Assembly: GCA_034440615.1 (NCBI GenBank)
Contig: JAOTOM010002327.1
Coordinates: 34,764-98,763 of the forward strand
Direction: 5' to 3'
DNA from: Ashinkailepas kermadecensis
Taxonomy: Eukaryota > Arthropoda > Thecostraca > Neolepadidae
DNA length: 64,000 bases
Numbering within the stretch: position 1 is the first letter of the stretch; every line of letters begins with the position of its first letter. The notes beneath the pieces were generated by a model. The model did no database searches, had not been told where the DNA came from, and saw only the letters and a list, made by a program, of their open reading frames with translations. The translations under genes were made by a program, and so were the position numbers. Positions 22,641 to 34,933 of this stretch are shown here, piece by piece.

Positions 22641-24384
22641 TCAGTCTGTTCGCTAATGCGGCTGGGTTTATCCGGAAGCAAGTAATGGCATAATGTTTGT
22701 TGTTCTTTATTCCACAGATCCTACCTACCAGGTCGTGTCGATTTGTGTCAAATTCCAGATGAATTTTTCGGTGGACTATTTCAAGGTTTCTCAAGGTGGG
22801 ACATATGCCCCCCCCCCCCCCTGGGGGCCATGATGCATTTTCAGGGGCCACAGGACAAAATTGGGAAAATGAGTGGCCACCATGGGCGGTCGGCCCATGT
22901 AAGGCACTAAGGCAGTGCCTCACCTGAGTAGAGCTGGGCAGTATTTTTGTATGCTATTTTCGTACAAATGATGCTTTCATCCACTGGAAAATATCAAGGT
23001 GGGAAAAGTGGAAACAAATATGCATTGGTGACTCGTAATTATAGTAAAAATTGAAGTCAACATTTATATCTTAGCTTCAAAACAGCTCTATCACCGGTCC
23101 GCAAAGACATGCCTCTGGAAAATATCGCCATATGTTGCGCTTTCGTTTCATAACAAGCGCAGCGAATGCGGCCTTTTTGAAGTTGTGTCCTGTCCTGGGT
23201 ACTAATAATAAAGTCCATTCTACTCTTAACTGAAATCGCTGTGTGAGGGACACTTTTGAGGTACATCGGGCTATGTTTTGCACACAAATGTTCCCATTGA
23301 TTCGTGAAAATATGGGAATGTGCGGAATTGTGGGGCAGGAGCAAGTTACCTACCCACCCACTTAGGTAGGTACTAGAAGTGGAAAATACTAGAACCGAAA
23401 GCCCAACGAGGAAGTCTGTTAGTCACCAGTGGGCTCTTAATGGGCTTTGATGTGATGCTTAGTCATCTCTGTAAATTCCATGCATTCACTAGTGTTTCAA
23501 GGACGGACATATCAGTCAAGCCAACAAAAAAAACAGCCTGCTTTTGAGCAAACTTGTTCTTCAATCTCAAATTATGCAACACCTAGTTGCATTATATGAA
23601 AGTGTTGCTCTGAGCTCATGCTTAGGTACCTAGTTAGGCACCTACTAAGCTTTCCAAATCCATGGAATTTGAAAATTTGTGAGAATTATTTCTTACTTGG
23701 CCGTACCAAACGACGCAACTTTTCGAGTCTGCACAATGCATGCAATTTGGGTACATATATAGAAGAAACCCCTAGGGCACTTTTTGTTAAACAAAAATGT
23801 GTTTCCAGTGTCTTGATGTAATTTGAAATAATTTTAAATTCATATCTTTGGGAATTGAACACTTTTTTACATGAGGACTTTAAGTTGTACTTATGTCTCA
23901 ATAAGCCGTCGTTTCATGAAGAAAAGAAGGTATTATTGGCCTTGTAGGCCAATAATACCTTGTATTTCAAAATATTATGTCAAGGTATTTCAAGGTATTA
24001 TTGGCCTTGTAGGCCAAGGTTGTAAGAAGAAAAGTTTTTAGACACATTTGCCTCCATAAAGGAAGCAAATGGGTTAGGTTTTGTTCTACTATACTAGGCT
24101 TTTCATTATAACGATATTTATTGGTTTTTTTTACATTATGGTTTTAATTTTATATTAGGCTTTTTGATTTGTAATGTTATATTTACATTTCAAATTATAC
24201 ATATCAAGAAAATCTCATAAAATTTAACAATATCAAAATATTACATGACTAAAATACTCTAAAATACATACTCTGAAATAAAAATTGCTATATACATCCG
24301 TAGCCTAATCCCTAATATTTTATTTCACTCGTAATATACAAATATTAGGCTACTTAAATTCTTGATTCCTGATCATGCTGAATT
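22641..24384. other. No gene recognised; AT-rich
   Basis: Contains a C14-type tract at 22809-22823 followed by CTGGGGGCC, short unassigned ORFs, and a palindrome at 23927-23961. From 24100 it becomes very AT-rich and leads into the hAT remnant. Confidence 0.4.
23927..23961. repeat. Perfect 15-bp palindromic hairpin, partly duplicated
   Basis: AAGGTATTATTGGCC and its exact reverse complement flank TTGTA. Its left arm, loop and part of the right arm recur at 23992-24018 (AAGGTATTATTGGCCTTGTA then GGCC). It may be the terminal hairpin of a small mobile element. Confidence 0.93.
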
Positions 24385-26600
24385 ATGATAGGTTTTTTTC
24401 CATTCCAGATAAGCATGACCAGAGCAGCTACGAAAATATGCAGACAATATTTTGTTGAATGCCTTCCTTGTGGGTTTATTCAGTCCCCACAAAATAACAC
24501 AATGCCATTGCGCCTATTTTGCATGACCTCACTTTCAAATGAAAGTATGCGTCCCTGCAAACTAAAAAAAAAACATCTGGGGACAACACACATAGACAAA
24601 AATAGACAAGCCACTTGATTTCTTCAGGAAGTTACGTGATGACTTCCAAAAAAAGGATGACTGTGAATCAGATGTTCACCAAAAGAACGGTAAAAATAGA
24701 TAGAGGTCTGTTGGCTTCCTACAAGATAGCGAATTTGATCGCAAAAGCTTGTAAGCCGCATTCTATCGAATCTCTAATCATGCCAGCAGTGTTCGTTGTG
24801 CTCTCAACAGTCATGAATCAGAGTGCACAAGAAGTAGCTGGTGTTATTCCTCTGAGCCATCAATAGCACGGCGCATCGACGAAATGGCGGTGGATGTCGA
24901 GAGACAAGTAGTCTCGAGACTGCAGGTGAACGAGTTCTCACTACATATCGACGACCAACTTTACCCGATAATTCGGCTCTTCTGATGGCGTTTGTGAGGT
25001 TTCTTGATGTTGATGATATATGGCAAGAAATGTTTTTCGCCTTGAAACTAACGACTGACACTACAGGCGAATCCATCTTTTAAACAAAAAGTCGGGCCTA
25101 TTTTGAGGAGAACAACATTCCGTTCAAGAACGTTGTGGCTTGTGCAACAGATGGTGCTGGTTCTGTGGTCGGAAAGTATCTGGGGTTGAATGCCCACTTG
25201 AAAAAAAAGCTGTGTCTAATGTGGTCTGCATTCACTGTGTTGTTCACCGGCAGCACCTGGTTGCCAAAAACAAACTGGGAGGACGTTTACGCGAGGCGCT
25301 AGGGCGCGTTATCAAGGCTGTCAACTTCATAAAAAAAGTGCACTGAAGGATTGCCTCTTCCAGCCTTGTGCGAAGAGAATGATGAAGAATTTGGACGACT
25401 GGTATTGCACACCGAAGTCAGGTGGCTGTCGAAGGGCAACTGTGTACGTCGTTTTGTTACACTTTGGGACAGTGTTAATTCGTTCTTGAGTGGAACAGAA
25501 CTTGGCCAGAAACTTACTGATGCAAAGTGCAACATCTTCTACCTGTCGAATATTTTTGACAAGCTGAATGTCGTGAACAAAGAGCTCCAAGGCAAAGACT
25601 CCAACCTGTTGTTCTGCAAAGAGGCGATCGCTGCATTCAACGGCAAACTCAAGCTGTTCTGGTTCAACATAGGGAGATGGGAGTTTGCTCAGTTTCCCTC
25701 CTTGGGAGTTGCATCCAGCGAGCTGATTGATCATGACTTAATCGTGTATGTTGGCCATCTTAAGCAGCTGCATGATGATATGCAAGCTCGCTTCTCTAAC
25801 CTTCTCCAAATGACTTTGCCACACTGGTATGTGGATCCGTTCGTTGCTGATGCATCTGACGTTGACATCACCAAACAAGAAAACTTAATAAACTGCAAAA
25901 CGACACAACAGCTCAAGCGATATTCAAACACGGAGGACGCCAGAAGCTATGGGTGAGCGAATAAATGTCTAAGAAGTACCCACTACTCTGGAAAGAAGTG
26001 AAATTATTCTTACTCGCTTTTCCAACATCCTACTTGGTGGAGTCAGGCTTCAGTATTTTTTTAATTATTGTTTTATTTCTCTACTTCGAGGACTATAAAT
26101 CGCCTCAAAATCGAGAAAAGAGACCATCTACGTCTTGCTCTGACGACGCTGGAGCCAAACATTGAGAATTTGGCTGCCATACATCAGTCGTAGGGATCCC
26201 ATTGAATAGCGTTTGGAGACAGATTCTGATTGTAAATCTGTTGTTTACAATTTGTAAATTGTAAATTGTAAATTTGTCCATATTGTTTTATGATTTCGAA
26301 TTTTTAAAACAAAATTTGCATCCAAATTATGAAGTTTAAAAGCAGTAAAGACAGACGCTGATTGTACTTGGATTCCTTATTGTTTTATGCTTATTTGTGA
26401 GTTTTCAAATACATTTTTCACCCAAATTATGAAGTCCATTGATTTACAATTGGAGTATGAATTTCAAGTCCATACTTCTATCCAAACTACAATCATTACC
26501 ATATCTACTTCCCAAGATGCAATAACTCAGGGGGGCCACGATAACTCAAATTGCCTTGCCAAATAATAATCACTGCCGAAAAAAAGGTTGAAAAACCCTG
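24385..26600 (+). pseudogene. hAT (Charlie/ZBED5-like) transposase, decayed
   Basis: Broken plus-strand readings give, in order: DRGLLASYKIANLIAK (24700s), FFALKLTTDTTGESIF (25030s), FKNVVACATDGAGSV (25118s), LVLHTEVRWLSKGNCVRRF (25400s), LKQLHDDMQARF (25760s) and FLLAFPTSYLVESGFSI (26010-26060). These match the RNase-H-like core and C-terminal dimerisation region of hAT transposases related to ZBED5/FAM200 (TDGAxxM, LHTExRWLSKG, FPSSYLVERGFS). Multiple stops and frameshifts make it inactive. The right end GGTTGAAAAACCCTG (to 26600) is a typical Charlie-type terminal inverted repeat. No matching left end was found. Confidence 0.8.
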
Positions 26601-27499
26601 GTCTATTTGGCGCATACCAGCCATGGGTGGTGAAGTTTTCCCGCATATATTGGTGATGCCAAAAGTAGTTGTGAGTATTATTATGATTGTATAATTATGC
26701 TATATTATGCTAATTCTATGCATTGGTAAGGTCTACATTTTACCTGCATGCGGGCCCAATGAACCATGTTCAGGGCGGGGTCACACGGTCTCGAATAACG
26801 GCGGAGTGGATGGGGGTCGCCATGGCGGAGAACGGGGGAGTGGGAGGACACGTAGGTACCGCCAAACGTCGCGAAATGCAACGCTTCGCAGATGACATTG
26901 CATGAAAAGAATCCACTTAAAACCCTCCCGTCGTTCCCAAATTCCAAATCCATGCCGACGCCCGTGGCGAAGTCTTTGGGTGGTTTTGGCAAGCTTCTCA
27001 GCATTTGAAGAACTTCCAATTGTATTATGTGAACGTTCTGGACATATACATGCAGTTCCGGACATATTGTTCTGTTCCGATAGCAGCCTATAGGTTGCCA
27101 CCGGAAGCAGATCTGGAAGCAATCCAGAAGTAGGCATCATCCAGCACAAGCAGTAGCGTACCTAGAACTTGCGTTGCGTAGGGAAGGGGAAGGGGGTGGC
27201 AAGCTGATTTGAAGGGACCAGTGGGCTCTTTTATGAATTACTTGGATCTCGACCACTATATTTTCAAGGGGCCCATTTTTATTTTCATAATTAAAACCAT
27301 TGGTCATCAATTTAATTTGCTTATTGTGGGTGCCAAATCTAGCACCATACCTATTATAACAGATGGCAGGTTGGAGAGAAACGGTCGGCGCGCAAGCCCA
27401 TTGAAGGTGGATTGCCAAGAACTTTGCCAGACTGCAGGTGGCATATTGCACAGCATGGCCAGCCGTCATTTTGGCGTCATAATGGTGGCGTAAATATGA
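26601..27499. other. No gene; possible MITE left end
   Basis: CAGTAGCGTACCTAGAACTT at about 27152 looks like a hAT-type terminal repeat, and GATCTCGACCACTATATTTT follows at 27248. I found no matching right end. Other ORFs overlap antisense and carry no domain. Confidence 0.4.
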
Positions 27500-27629
27500 C
27501 CCACTGGTGTGGACGACAGGTTTGCCCGCCCATTATGGGGTCAGTCGGTTCACGCGCTCGTTATTAACGCCTCCGACTGCGATGGGCAGTTCATGAAGAG
27601 ATCCAGGAAGGTAAAGAAGGAAGGTCTTC

Positions 27630-29850
27630 TTGGCAAAGAAGACTAACCTGCAGCGGCAGAAGCAGCGAAGACTCGAAGACAGCAAGACCCAAGAGCTCCA
27701 GGCACCCTTGACGAGCACTCCCGCGACTCCAGAAGGAAAACATCCCACACCAAATCCCCAACTTATCCCTGTTATCCAGCTAACCTTTACCGCCAGGAGG
27801 AATCCTAACGGTGACGAGCCCACTGCCCTGCCATTGCGGCTGGAGCAGAGACCAGAGGGCGAAAGCCCGGTCCACGAGTACAACAAATCCGGGTAATTTT
27901 TCAATAAGTAGGGCACCTTGCGGGTGGGACGGGACCGACCCTGACACACTATGTCACTCACAACGGCGCCCACCGCCCGCACCACAAAAGGTGCCTACCT
28001 AGTAGGCACCTACACCGAGCCAGAACACCACATCACACGAGAGTCGTCCTTCACTCTCGCACAGACACTCCTCCACATATTCAACTCACCACACTTCACC
28101 ATCAACAGGCACATCACCCACATCGTAGTTCAGACAAAGAGCAGTGCTGACACACAAACACTACTGAATACACACACACACACCTTCAACAACCGACGCT
28201 GATCCTTCACACTACATCGCACATTGAACACGAGTCGGGGCTGCATTTGCGCCCCAGAGCTGGAAAACGTACCGCTCGACAGCATCGCTACACTGCTTGA
28301 CGCCACAGCCACGATGGATATTAGACGGGAGACACGATCGAACACACATCTTAATTCTGTCATTTAACTCCCCGCAGCTGCCATCACACGCACACATACA
28401 TGACAAACCATACGCGGTACGACTCACCGTGCCTCTACCACAAGCGGTGCCGGCGCTGTCTTCGTTATTACCCTGGCGAACGCGCTTGCGCATCGCCAAA
28501 ACCACGATGCAGCCTGTGTGCCGGTCACCACACGGCATCCGACTGCACATTACCCGAAAGGAGATATGCAGCCTGTGATGGCCGCATCCCGCCACCGACC
28601 CCGACTGCCCCAAGTGGGCATGCGAGAGAGAGGTGTACCGGCATACTGCAGCTCACAGCATGCCACACACAACAGCACGCCAGCACCTACGCGACACCAC
28701 CTCCTCCACCACTGCTATCTTCACCTCCACAGCCGCACCCTCCTACACCGCACCTCAACCACCGGGCGCAGCTACGCAGCGGCGCTCTTCCCAGCACCTA
28801 GACCCACACCAGCTCACACCCGCCCTACCATCCCACCAGCAGCTGGCTCCGGGAGTACGGCACACTTCCCTCCTCAACGCTCCAACGATCCTCGACTCCA
28901 CCGCCCCTTCGACCCTCGACTCCACCGCCCCACCGATCCTCGACCCCACCGCACACCACTCCTTCCCACGACACCCAACCGAGAACCCGGCCTCCTCCCA
29001 CATCCACTCCACCGCAGACCTGGTCCCATCTTATTATGATCCTCCCAAAGCATTGTTTCCATATCATAGTCTCATCGCACCCCCTCCCACCGCGGACTCG
29101 CCCTCGTCTACGCCCACCGCCACCCCACCTCGGGCACGGCCTCCTTCCACATCCACCCCACCCCAGATCCGGCCTCATCCCCCACCACCCCTCAGACACA
29201 GACCTGATCTCCATCCCCTATCCCACCGATACCCCCCCCCATCCATCATGGGACCTGACCGTACCCCTTCGCCACACCGCCTCCAACCGGCTTGGGCCCT
29301 CCTTGCCACCCTGACGCCTTCCCACCACACCCTCCCCCTGGCCCTCGCCCCTGTCCCATCCATCAGGCCGGCCCAAACCAAGGCCTAGCACCAAGGCTAC
29401 CACAGCCTTCCACAAGCCCACGGACACCCCAGCCTCCACACAAACCTTCCACAAGCCCACGGCCACACCACTCCACACAGACCTTCCACAAGTCCACGAC
29501 CACCGTCTTATGCCAGACCGACCTCCACACCATCTGCGCAACCACCTAAACCCATCATAAAACCTCGTCTGAAGCCACCACCCAAGCCGAGCCCACCACA
29601 CCTACCCAGCCCGTCCAGCCCGAGCCCACAACCCCAGACCAGCGAATCCCGTTCGAACCTCCCGCGCCTCCAAAGCGCAAATCTCGTCGCAACGCCACCC
29701 CATCACCCCCAGAACCCGGAAGTCCAAATCCAGACTGCCACCTCTGCCTGCGTCCCCCGTCATCCCCCCCTCTCCGTCCACCGGATCCAAGTTTCCCTCC
29801 AACATGACACAGACACCACCCCAGCACAGGAGCACCAACGGACATAAAAC
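27630..29850 (+). pseudogene. LINE ORF1 (gag-like, zinc knuckle), frameshifted
   Basis: Readable segments are MAKKTNLQRQKQRR (27630), an RNA-binding-like stretch at 27951-28200 (RESSFTLAQTLLHIFNS) and a cysteine cluster at 28440-28560: CRRCLRYYPGER, then CSLCAGHHTASDC. This matches the CxxC...C/H pattern of I-factor-type ORF1 knuckles. A very proline-rich segment (28600-29850) follows, where nearly pure C/A sequence keeps several frames open. The protein would bind LINE RNA. Stops and frame changes (27896, 28200, 28360) make it non-functional. Confidence 0.65.
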
Positions 29851-29919
29851 GCGTTCGACAATGGGTCTTTTGCTACGGTGAAATACCGGCGGCCTTACGG
29901 GTCAGTTCATATAATTTAA

Positions 29920-32665
29920 ATATGAATTCCCGCAAAAAACAAACATTGGGAGCAGCGCTCCAAGGTACTCACTTTAGAGACTCCGACACTATTTGGAACA
30001 TAATTCCAGGCTACACTCGGTATGTCGATAAAGTGAACGGTCCACATCGGAAATGGGGCGCAGCCATACTCATCGCTAACAGCATACCTCATCGTCGAGT
30101 ATCGTTATATTTTCCCCCTGGACTGCGTAACAGTCAGCCTCAAAATTTCCCATTCCCAAACCAGAGTCATCTCACTATGCATTTCACCGTCAGTTACAAC
30201 CTCCACACCACAGAAGCTGAGCTACTTGCTGCTTCAGGCTCCCCCACCAGTTCTAATTGTGGGAGACTTTAACGCTAAACACCCCTGGAGAAACAATCGG
30301 ACGGACACCGGAGACCGCGAAATTCACCAGTTTATATCGGATCTCAACTTGGTACTTCTATAAACACCGGGAACGCCAGCCGCCACAACCCGACATTAGG
30401 AGAATCGGACAGCTGCATTGACTTAACGTGCTCCTCCCAACGATTAAGTTCACTATTTGACTGGTCAGTTTCAGACGTTCCCGGGCTGAGTGACCACTAC
30501 CCAATTAGAATTAGGCTCCGCGCGGGCGTTATCCACCACACTAAGCTATTCATCATAGAACTTGTAGAGCCGACTGGGCAAAATTCGAGGATCCGATGGA
30601 CCTCAACCTAGCAACTTAGGAGACCAACAAAATTGAGACAATACTCAGGGTCATCAGCTCAGCAACACGTGACTCAGTTCCAAAAAGTAATCGACCTAGG
30701 AAAATGCCATCTACTACATGGTGGACCCCAGACTCAAATGGCAATCGCCGCACGGCGCCGTACCCACAAACAATACAAAAGATGCGTGTGTGAAGCACAC
30801 CTATCAGCATGCACACATTCTCAAAAACACTGCCGGTACCCAATTGGAACAGCACGCCAAAACTGTTGGCAATCCTTTGCGTCTCAATTCAATAAGTTCA
30901 CCCCAATCGGCAGAATCTGGAACCCGATGAAGCGTTTCAACCTGAAACGCTCCCACCAGGCCCATTTCCCCAGCTGACGATGAACGGACAGCACATTGCT
31001 GACCCACAAGTCGCAGAGCACTTTAAACTACCCTACGCCTGCGTCACTGGCAACATTACAGTAAGCGTTCTAGATGACCCTGCCGCAAAAACAAATTTTA
31101 ACTCTAACAACACAGAAGTCTACAACCAATCATTCACTATGCACAAATCACACCTTACCCTCAGCAAGTGTGGAAACACGTCGGTTGGACCGGACGGCAT
31201 TCATTGCCAGTTTTTCAAACATCTCAGCAAAAATTATCTAACGTACCTACTAATAACTAGCGGCAATGAACAACATGCACCAATGCAACACTTTTCCAGC
31301 CGACTGGCGGGAAAGCGTAGTCATTCCATTGCCCGAAAGGCGCACAAAGATCGCTCCACCCCAAAAAGTTACAGGCCTATCTCACTAGCTGCGCTAGTAA
31401 GTTGGTCGAGTGCATGGTCAACACACGATTGAGACACTTTCTATAACACAACGGCCTGCTCGACAAATTTCAGTGCGGCTTCCAGCGTCATAAATTAATA
31501 ACAGACAATCGCATTAGGCTAGTGCGCGACGTCAAAACTGTTCTACGCATCAAACGAACACTAGCTGCCTACTTAGACATCACTGCCGCATTCGACTGAG
31601 TACACAAGTCCGCACTGACACACAAACTCCACAAGATAGGCCTACGCGGACACATGGCACACTTCATTCTCAACATCCTCAGAGACATGACCCTTAAGGT
31701 ACGATACAGCAGTGTTACACCAAACACAACAACTCAAGAGCAGGGCCTGGCGCAGGGGAGCGTGCTCTCACCGAGCCTCTTCATCATCATGATCGACGAC
31801 ATACTTGTTGATCACAGCGACACATCAATACTCACTTTTCACGGACGACATCGCCATTTGGACAACAGCAAAATGCTTCTAAAAGCTGATAAATATATTG
31901 AAACAGCTCTAGACCACATCGCAGCGGTGCAAAACGTGGGGTTTCACCTTGTCTGCAGAAAAATCGGCCAGTCACATACAGTCGCCTCCGCCCTACACCC
32001 ACAACACTACTTAAAATCGATGGCAGAGCCATCGAACAGGTGAAGCATTTCAAGTTCTTGGAAGTACATTCGATATGGTATATGGCCACCTGACGTGCCG
32101 GAATCTAGAAGCACACGAGGTTCAAACCCCTCCTCCGGAAGTAGTGCCCTTTGGACTCACGTCGTTGGGGAATATGGGGATCCCGCGCCGGGAATGCCCG
32201 ACTGTTTTCGCCGCTTTTGCCTGGCCAGGGTACCGTCCAACACATACCGAGAAGTTGCTGTGCTCGTTTCTTATCGTTGTCGACCTTCCTGCTCGGTATC
32301 GTTACCATCCCAATCGTTGTGGTGCCCGGGTCGGTCAGGGCACGATAACAATGAAGGGGGGGGGGGAAGACGAGGAAGACCAGACGACAGCGCAGCGAAG
32401 CTTACCGTGACTCCGTGTCGCCGATCAGTCGTGTAGCATTTCCGTCCGCACTCTACAGCCACACGATCAGACACGTATGAAGAGCCAAACATCCTCAGAT
32501 ACGATACATTCATGGAATTTCCTTACTAAGAGCACTGAAAAAAGCACGTCCCGTCCGCTGGAATCTAAAACACTGATCACAATTAAGACTCCCCAACTTC
32601 CTACTGATATTTGCGACAGCTTAAAACGGAATGTCGAATGTCGTGTTCCGTATACTTCATAATTC
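29920..32665 (+). pseudogene. LINE ORF2: endonuclease and RT, multiple lesions
   Basis: Endonuclease traces: WGAAILIANSIPHR near 30055 and VGDFNAKHPWRNN near 30260. Reverse transcriptase: VGPDGIHCQFFKHL (31190), AYLDITAAFD followed by a stop (31570-31600), GLAQGSVLSPSLFIIMIDD (31746) and FTDDIAIWTT (31838, the YADD-type catalytic box, with Thr in place of Ala). Linker VKHFKFL at 32042. At least five frame changes or stops separate these. Sequence without LINE coding lies at about 32085-32470, and a short resumed frame follows. Confidence 0.75.
32085..32470 (+). other. Probable insertion in the LINE, SINE-like
   Basis: Between VKHFKFL and the resumed LINE text there is a block with a box-B-like GAGGTTCAAACCCCT (32117-32131), a GC-rich body and an 11-G run at 32357-32367. 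The box B and position suggest a tRNA-derived SINE, but I see no box A and no target duplication. Confidence 0.4.
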
Positions 32666-33597
32666 CACATGTTGGTGACATCGGGGAGCTTTTCATGTTC
32701 TAATGGTTAGTTGGTTGGTTATTGGGGCTTGGTTGCTTACTGGGCCTAAGGGAGCAGAGATATTAAACTACAATAACCAGCCTGGGGAAATGTGAAAAAA
32801 AGGTCCCGTGGGAAGTGAGTTAATGCAGCAAGTGGCAAAGTATCCATCATGCATGGCGATCCATCCCCGCCCCACAAAGAATGGCTGTGTTCGGCTTGCT
32901 TTCGCCACGAATGTCGCCACTGCGCCTCTTCTGCCGCGCCCCAAGAATCATCTGCAGTACACCGCCACGTGTCTGACACAATCAATGTTTGACGCTACAC
33001 ATGTATTTTGCCGATACGATTCTGCTTCTTCGACACAGCGATAAATGATTGAACCACATGGGTAAATTCAGCTCAGAAACAATGCGCGTCACATCATGCT
33101 ATTAGCGGACTGGGCGCGGTCGCACGCCCGCCCTCGTACTCGCAAGTCATAATTGGAACAGTCCTGCCCCCATATGTACAGCGCCAAGCGTGTCCATCGC
33201 AAAACACACGCACACGACACATTCCCTTGACGTATAGTACTTTACACACAACACTGTACAGATCATCATACATATTGCGTATCAACAAATTGGGTAGATT
33301 AGGGTAAAAAGTAAATTATGCGTCGAAAGAGCGTACATCACATCGGGATATATGCCAACTAAGCTGCAATGGCAGCCGCCGAACACGTCTCTAGCACAGT
33401 TGCATGTGAAGGATGCGAGTGTGGCAGGCTCCGTGTCTTGCGCGTGTTTCAGCTGCAGGCGATTGCACGACTGACTGGCCACCGGCCGCCTGTGTGGCGA
33501 GCCGCCGTCCCGGTGTGTGCGCGTGGAATGTGGCTGCGGCCGGTGGCGCGCGCGGTGGACGCGCCGGCCCCGGCCCGGATCGCACCGGGTCGGCCGC
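32666..33597. other. No gene; V-ATPase c 3' flank
   Basis: Contains a SINE-tail fragment at 32703-32745 (TTAGTTGGTTGGTTATTGGG). It also holds the downstream side of the V-ATPase subunit c stop codon, presumably its 3'UTR. I could not place an AATAAA signal on the minus strand close to the stop. Confidence 0.4.
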
Positions 33598-33805
33598 CTA
33601 CGCCTTGATGTAGAGGAAGATGGCGACGATCAGGCCGTAGAGGCCGAGCACCTCGGCGAAGATGAGGATCAGGATCATGCCGACGAAGAGGCGCGGCTGC
33701 TGCGCCGTGCCGCGCACGCCGGCGTCGCCCACGATGCCGATGGCGAAGCCGGCCGCCAGTCCGCTCAGGCCCACCGACAGGCCGGCTCCGAAGTGGACAA
33801 ACCCG
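33598..33805 (-). CDS. Vha16: V-ATPase proteolipid subunit c, last exon
   Basis: The exon starts after GTCGCCGGCAG (AG at 33807-33806) with one base that completes a Ser codon begun in the previous exon. It then encodes 68 residues to a TAG at 33600-33598: [33 protein letters not shown], and [18 protein letters not shown]. This is the second half of the 16-kDa proteolipid: transmembrane helices 3 and 4, with the essential proton-carrying Glu in IFAEVLG. The protein forms the c-ring of the V0 sector that pumps protons across endomembranes. Sequence identity to the family is very high, so this is a live host exon. Its first 15 bp and its splice acceptor are repeated in the array on its intron side. 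Confidence 0.96.
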
Positions 33806-34447
33806 CTGCCGGCGACACACACACAGGTCACATCGTGTCAATGTCGCCTTCGCCCTCCCAATCTCCCCTCAAGTGGACAAACCCGCTGCCGGCGACACAC
33901 ACAGGTCAATCGTGTATGTCGCTTCTTCTGACAAACCGCCGGCGCACACACACAGGTCATTCCCTTCCTGAACCGCTGCCGGCGCAACACACAGGTCACA
34001 TCGTGTATGTCGCCTTCCCCCCCCCCCCCCCCCTCAAAACAAAACCGCTGCCGGCGACACACACACAGGTCACATCTGTCAATGTCGCCTTCGCCCTCCC
34101 AATCTCCAGTGGACAAACCCGCTGCCGGCGACACACACACAGGTCACATCGTGTCAATGTCGCCTTCGCCCTCCCAATCTCCCCTCAAGTGGACAAACCC
34201 GCTGCCGGCGACACACACACAGGTCACATCGTGTCAATGTCGCCTTCGCCCTCCCAATCTCCCCTCAAGTGGACAAACCCGCTGCCGGCGACACACCACA
34301 GGTACATGTGTAATGTCGCCTTCGCCCTCCCAATCTCCACCAAGTGACAAACCCTGCCACGACACACACACAGGTCACATCGTGTCAATGTCGCCTTCGC
34401 CCTCCCAATCTCCACTCAAGTGGACAAACCCGCTGCCGGTCACACAC
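33791..34447. repeat. 80-bp minisatellite carrying the V-ATPase exon 3 acceptor
   Basis: About nine full or shortened units and a partial tenth. The first, 33791-33870, includes 15 bp of the exon and 65 bp of intron. Every unit on the minus strand repeats GTGTGTCGCCGGCAG followed by CGGGTTTGTCCACTT, that is, pyrimidine/GT tract, acceptor AG and exon start. Complete units are 79-80 bp; the middle ones (33931-34035) are shortened and one contains a C16 run. The array resumes beyond the MITE at 34934-35023. Confidence 0.95.
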
Positions 34448-34933
34448 CAGTGTTAAAATCATGGCTTTTCGTTAGGTGTGAGATGTCGAAACGATTACAG
34501 GATGTGGAAATTTGCAATGGGAGCGACTTCACTTAAAATGTCGCTGAAGTCCTTCAAGCTTAATTTTGAGCCGACACCTAACTCATGTGTGGACATTTTT
34601 GGGTTTATTTTGGTGAACATCTAATTTATGGATGTCTCTATTAACGCAGATGATAACATTACCATACTATGAGCAAATCGTATGGAATAACGAACTACAT
34701 CATAGATAATCCCTCTACCTAGACTTGTGCTACAAGATGTTTGCATACCATAATACACAATGGTGATAATAAGCATGATACTTATGCATGAGACACTGTT
34801 CAGAGCGAGCAATAGAGACTTCATAAATACCCATCAAGAAGCACCATGTCAATGCTTCCTTGGGAAGGATGTTCAGTATTCAGTGCTCAGAAAGTGGTAT
34901 ATTCCACCCTATTTCATGGATAATTTATCACTG
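34448..34933. mobile_element. hAT-type MITE inserted in the minisatellite
   Basis: A 486-bp copy of the element at 46449-46926. Ends are CAGTGTTAAA and TTTATCACTG. Internal landmarks shared with the other copy: TTTTCGTTAGGTGTGAGATG, TCGAAACG, AATTTGCAATG, AGTGGTATATTCCACCCT. The flanks TCACACAC (34440-34447) and TAACATAC (34934-34941) match at 6 of 8, consistent with an aged 8-bp target duplication. Array sequence continues on both sides. Confidence 0.87.

Larger units (their letters stand above)
27500..32665 (+). mobile_element. I/Jockey-like LINE, long but broken copy
   Basis: A two-ORF non-LTR retrotransposon: gag-like ORF1 with zinc knuckles (27630-29850), then endonuclease and reverse transcriptase (29920-32080) with a resumed segment at about 32490-32660. 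The RNase H region and 3' end are missing. It may be the same family as the RNase H fragment at 18.7 kb. Composition is C- and A-rich on the sense strand, unlike the host exons. Confidence 0.78.

Noticed and set aside
28755..29845. Gly/Trp/Arg-rich minus-strand ORFs of 85-133 codons
   Set aside because: Antisense of the proline-rich part of LINE ORF1; composition artefact.
33931..34035. Short, irregular units as evidence for a second array family
   Set aside because: They align to the 80-bp unit with small deletions and a C-run; sequencing or assembly error in a repeat is equally likely.
33517..34456. 276- and 149-codon plus ORFs with PLPATHTG repeats
   Set aside because: Antisense reading of the V-ATPase acceptor array; the conserved protein lies on the minus strand.
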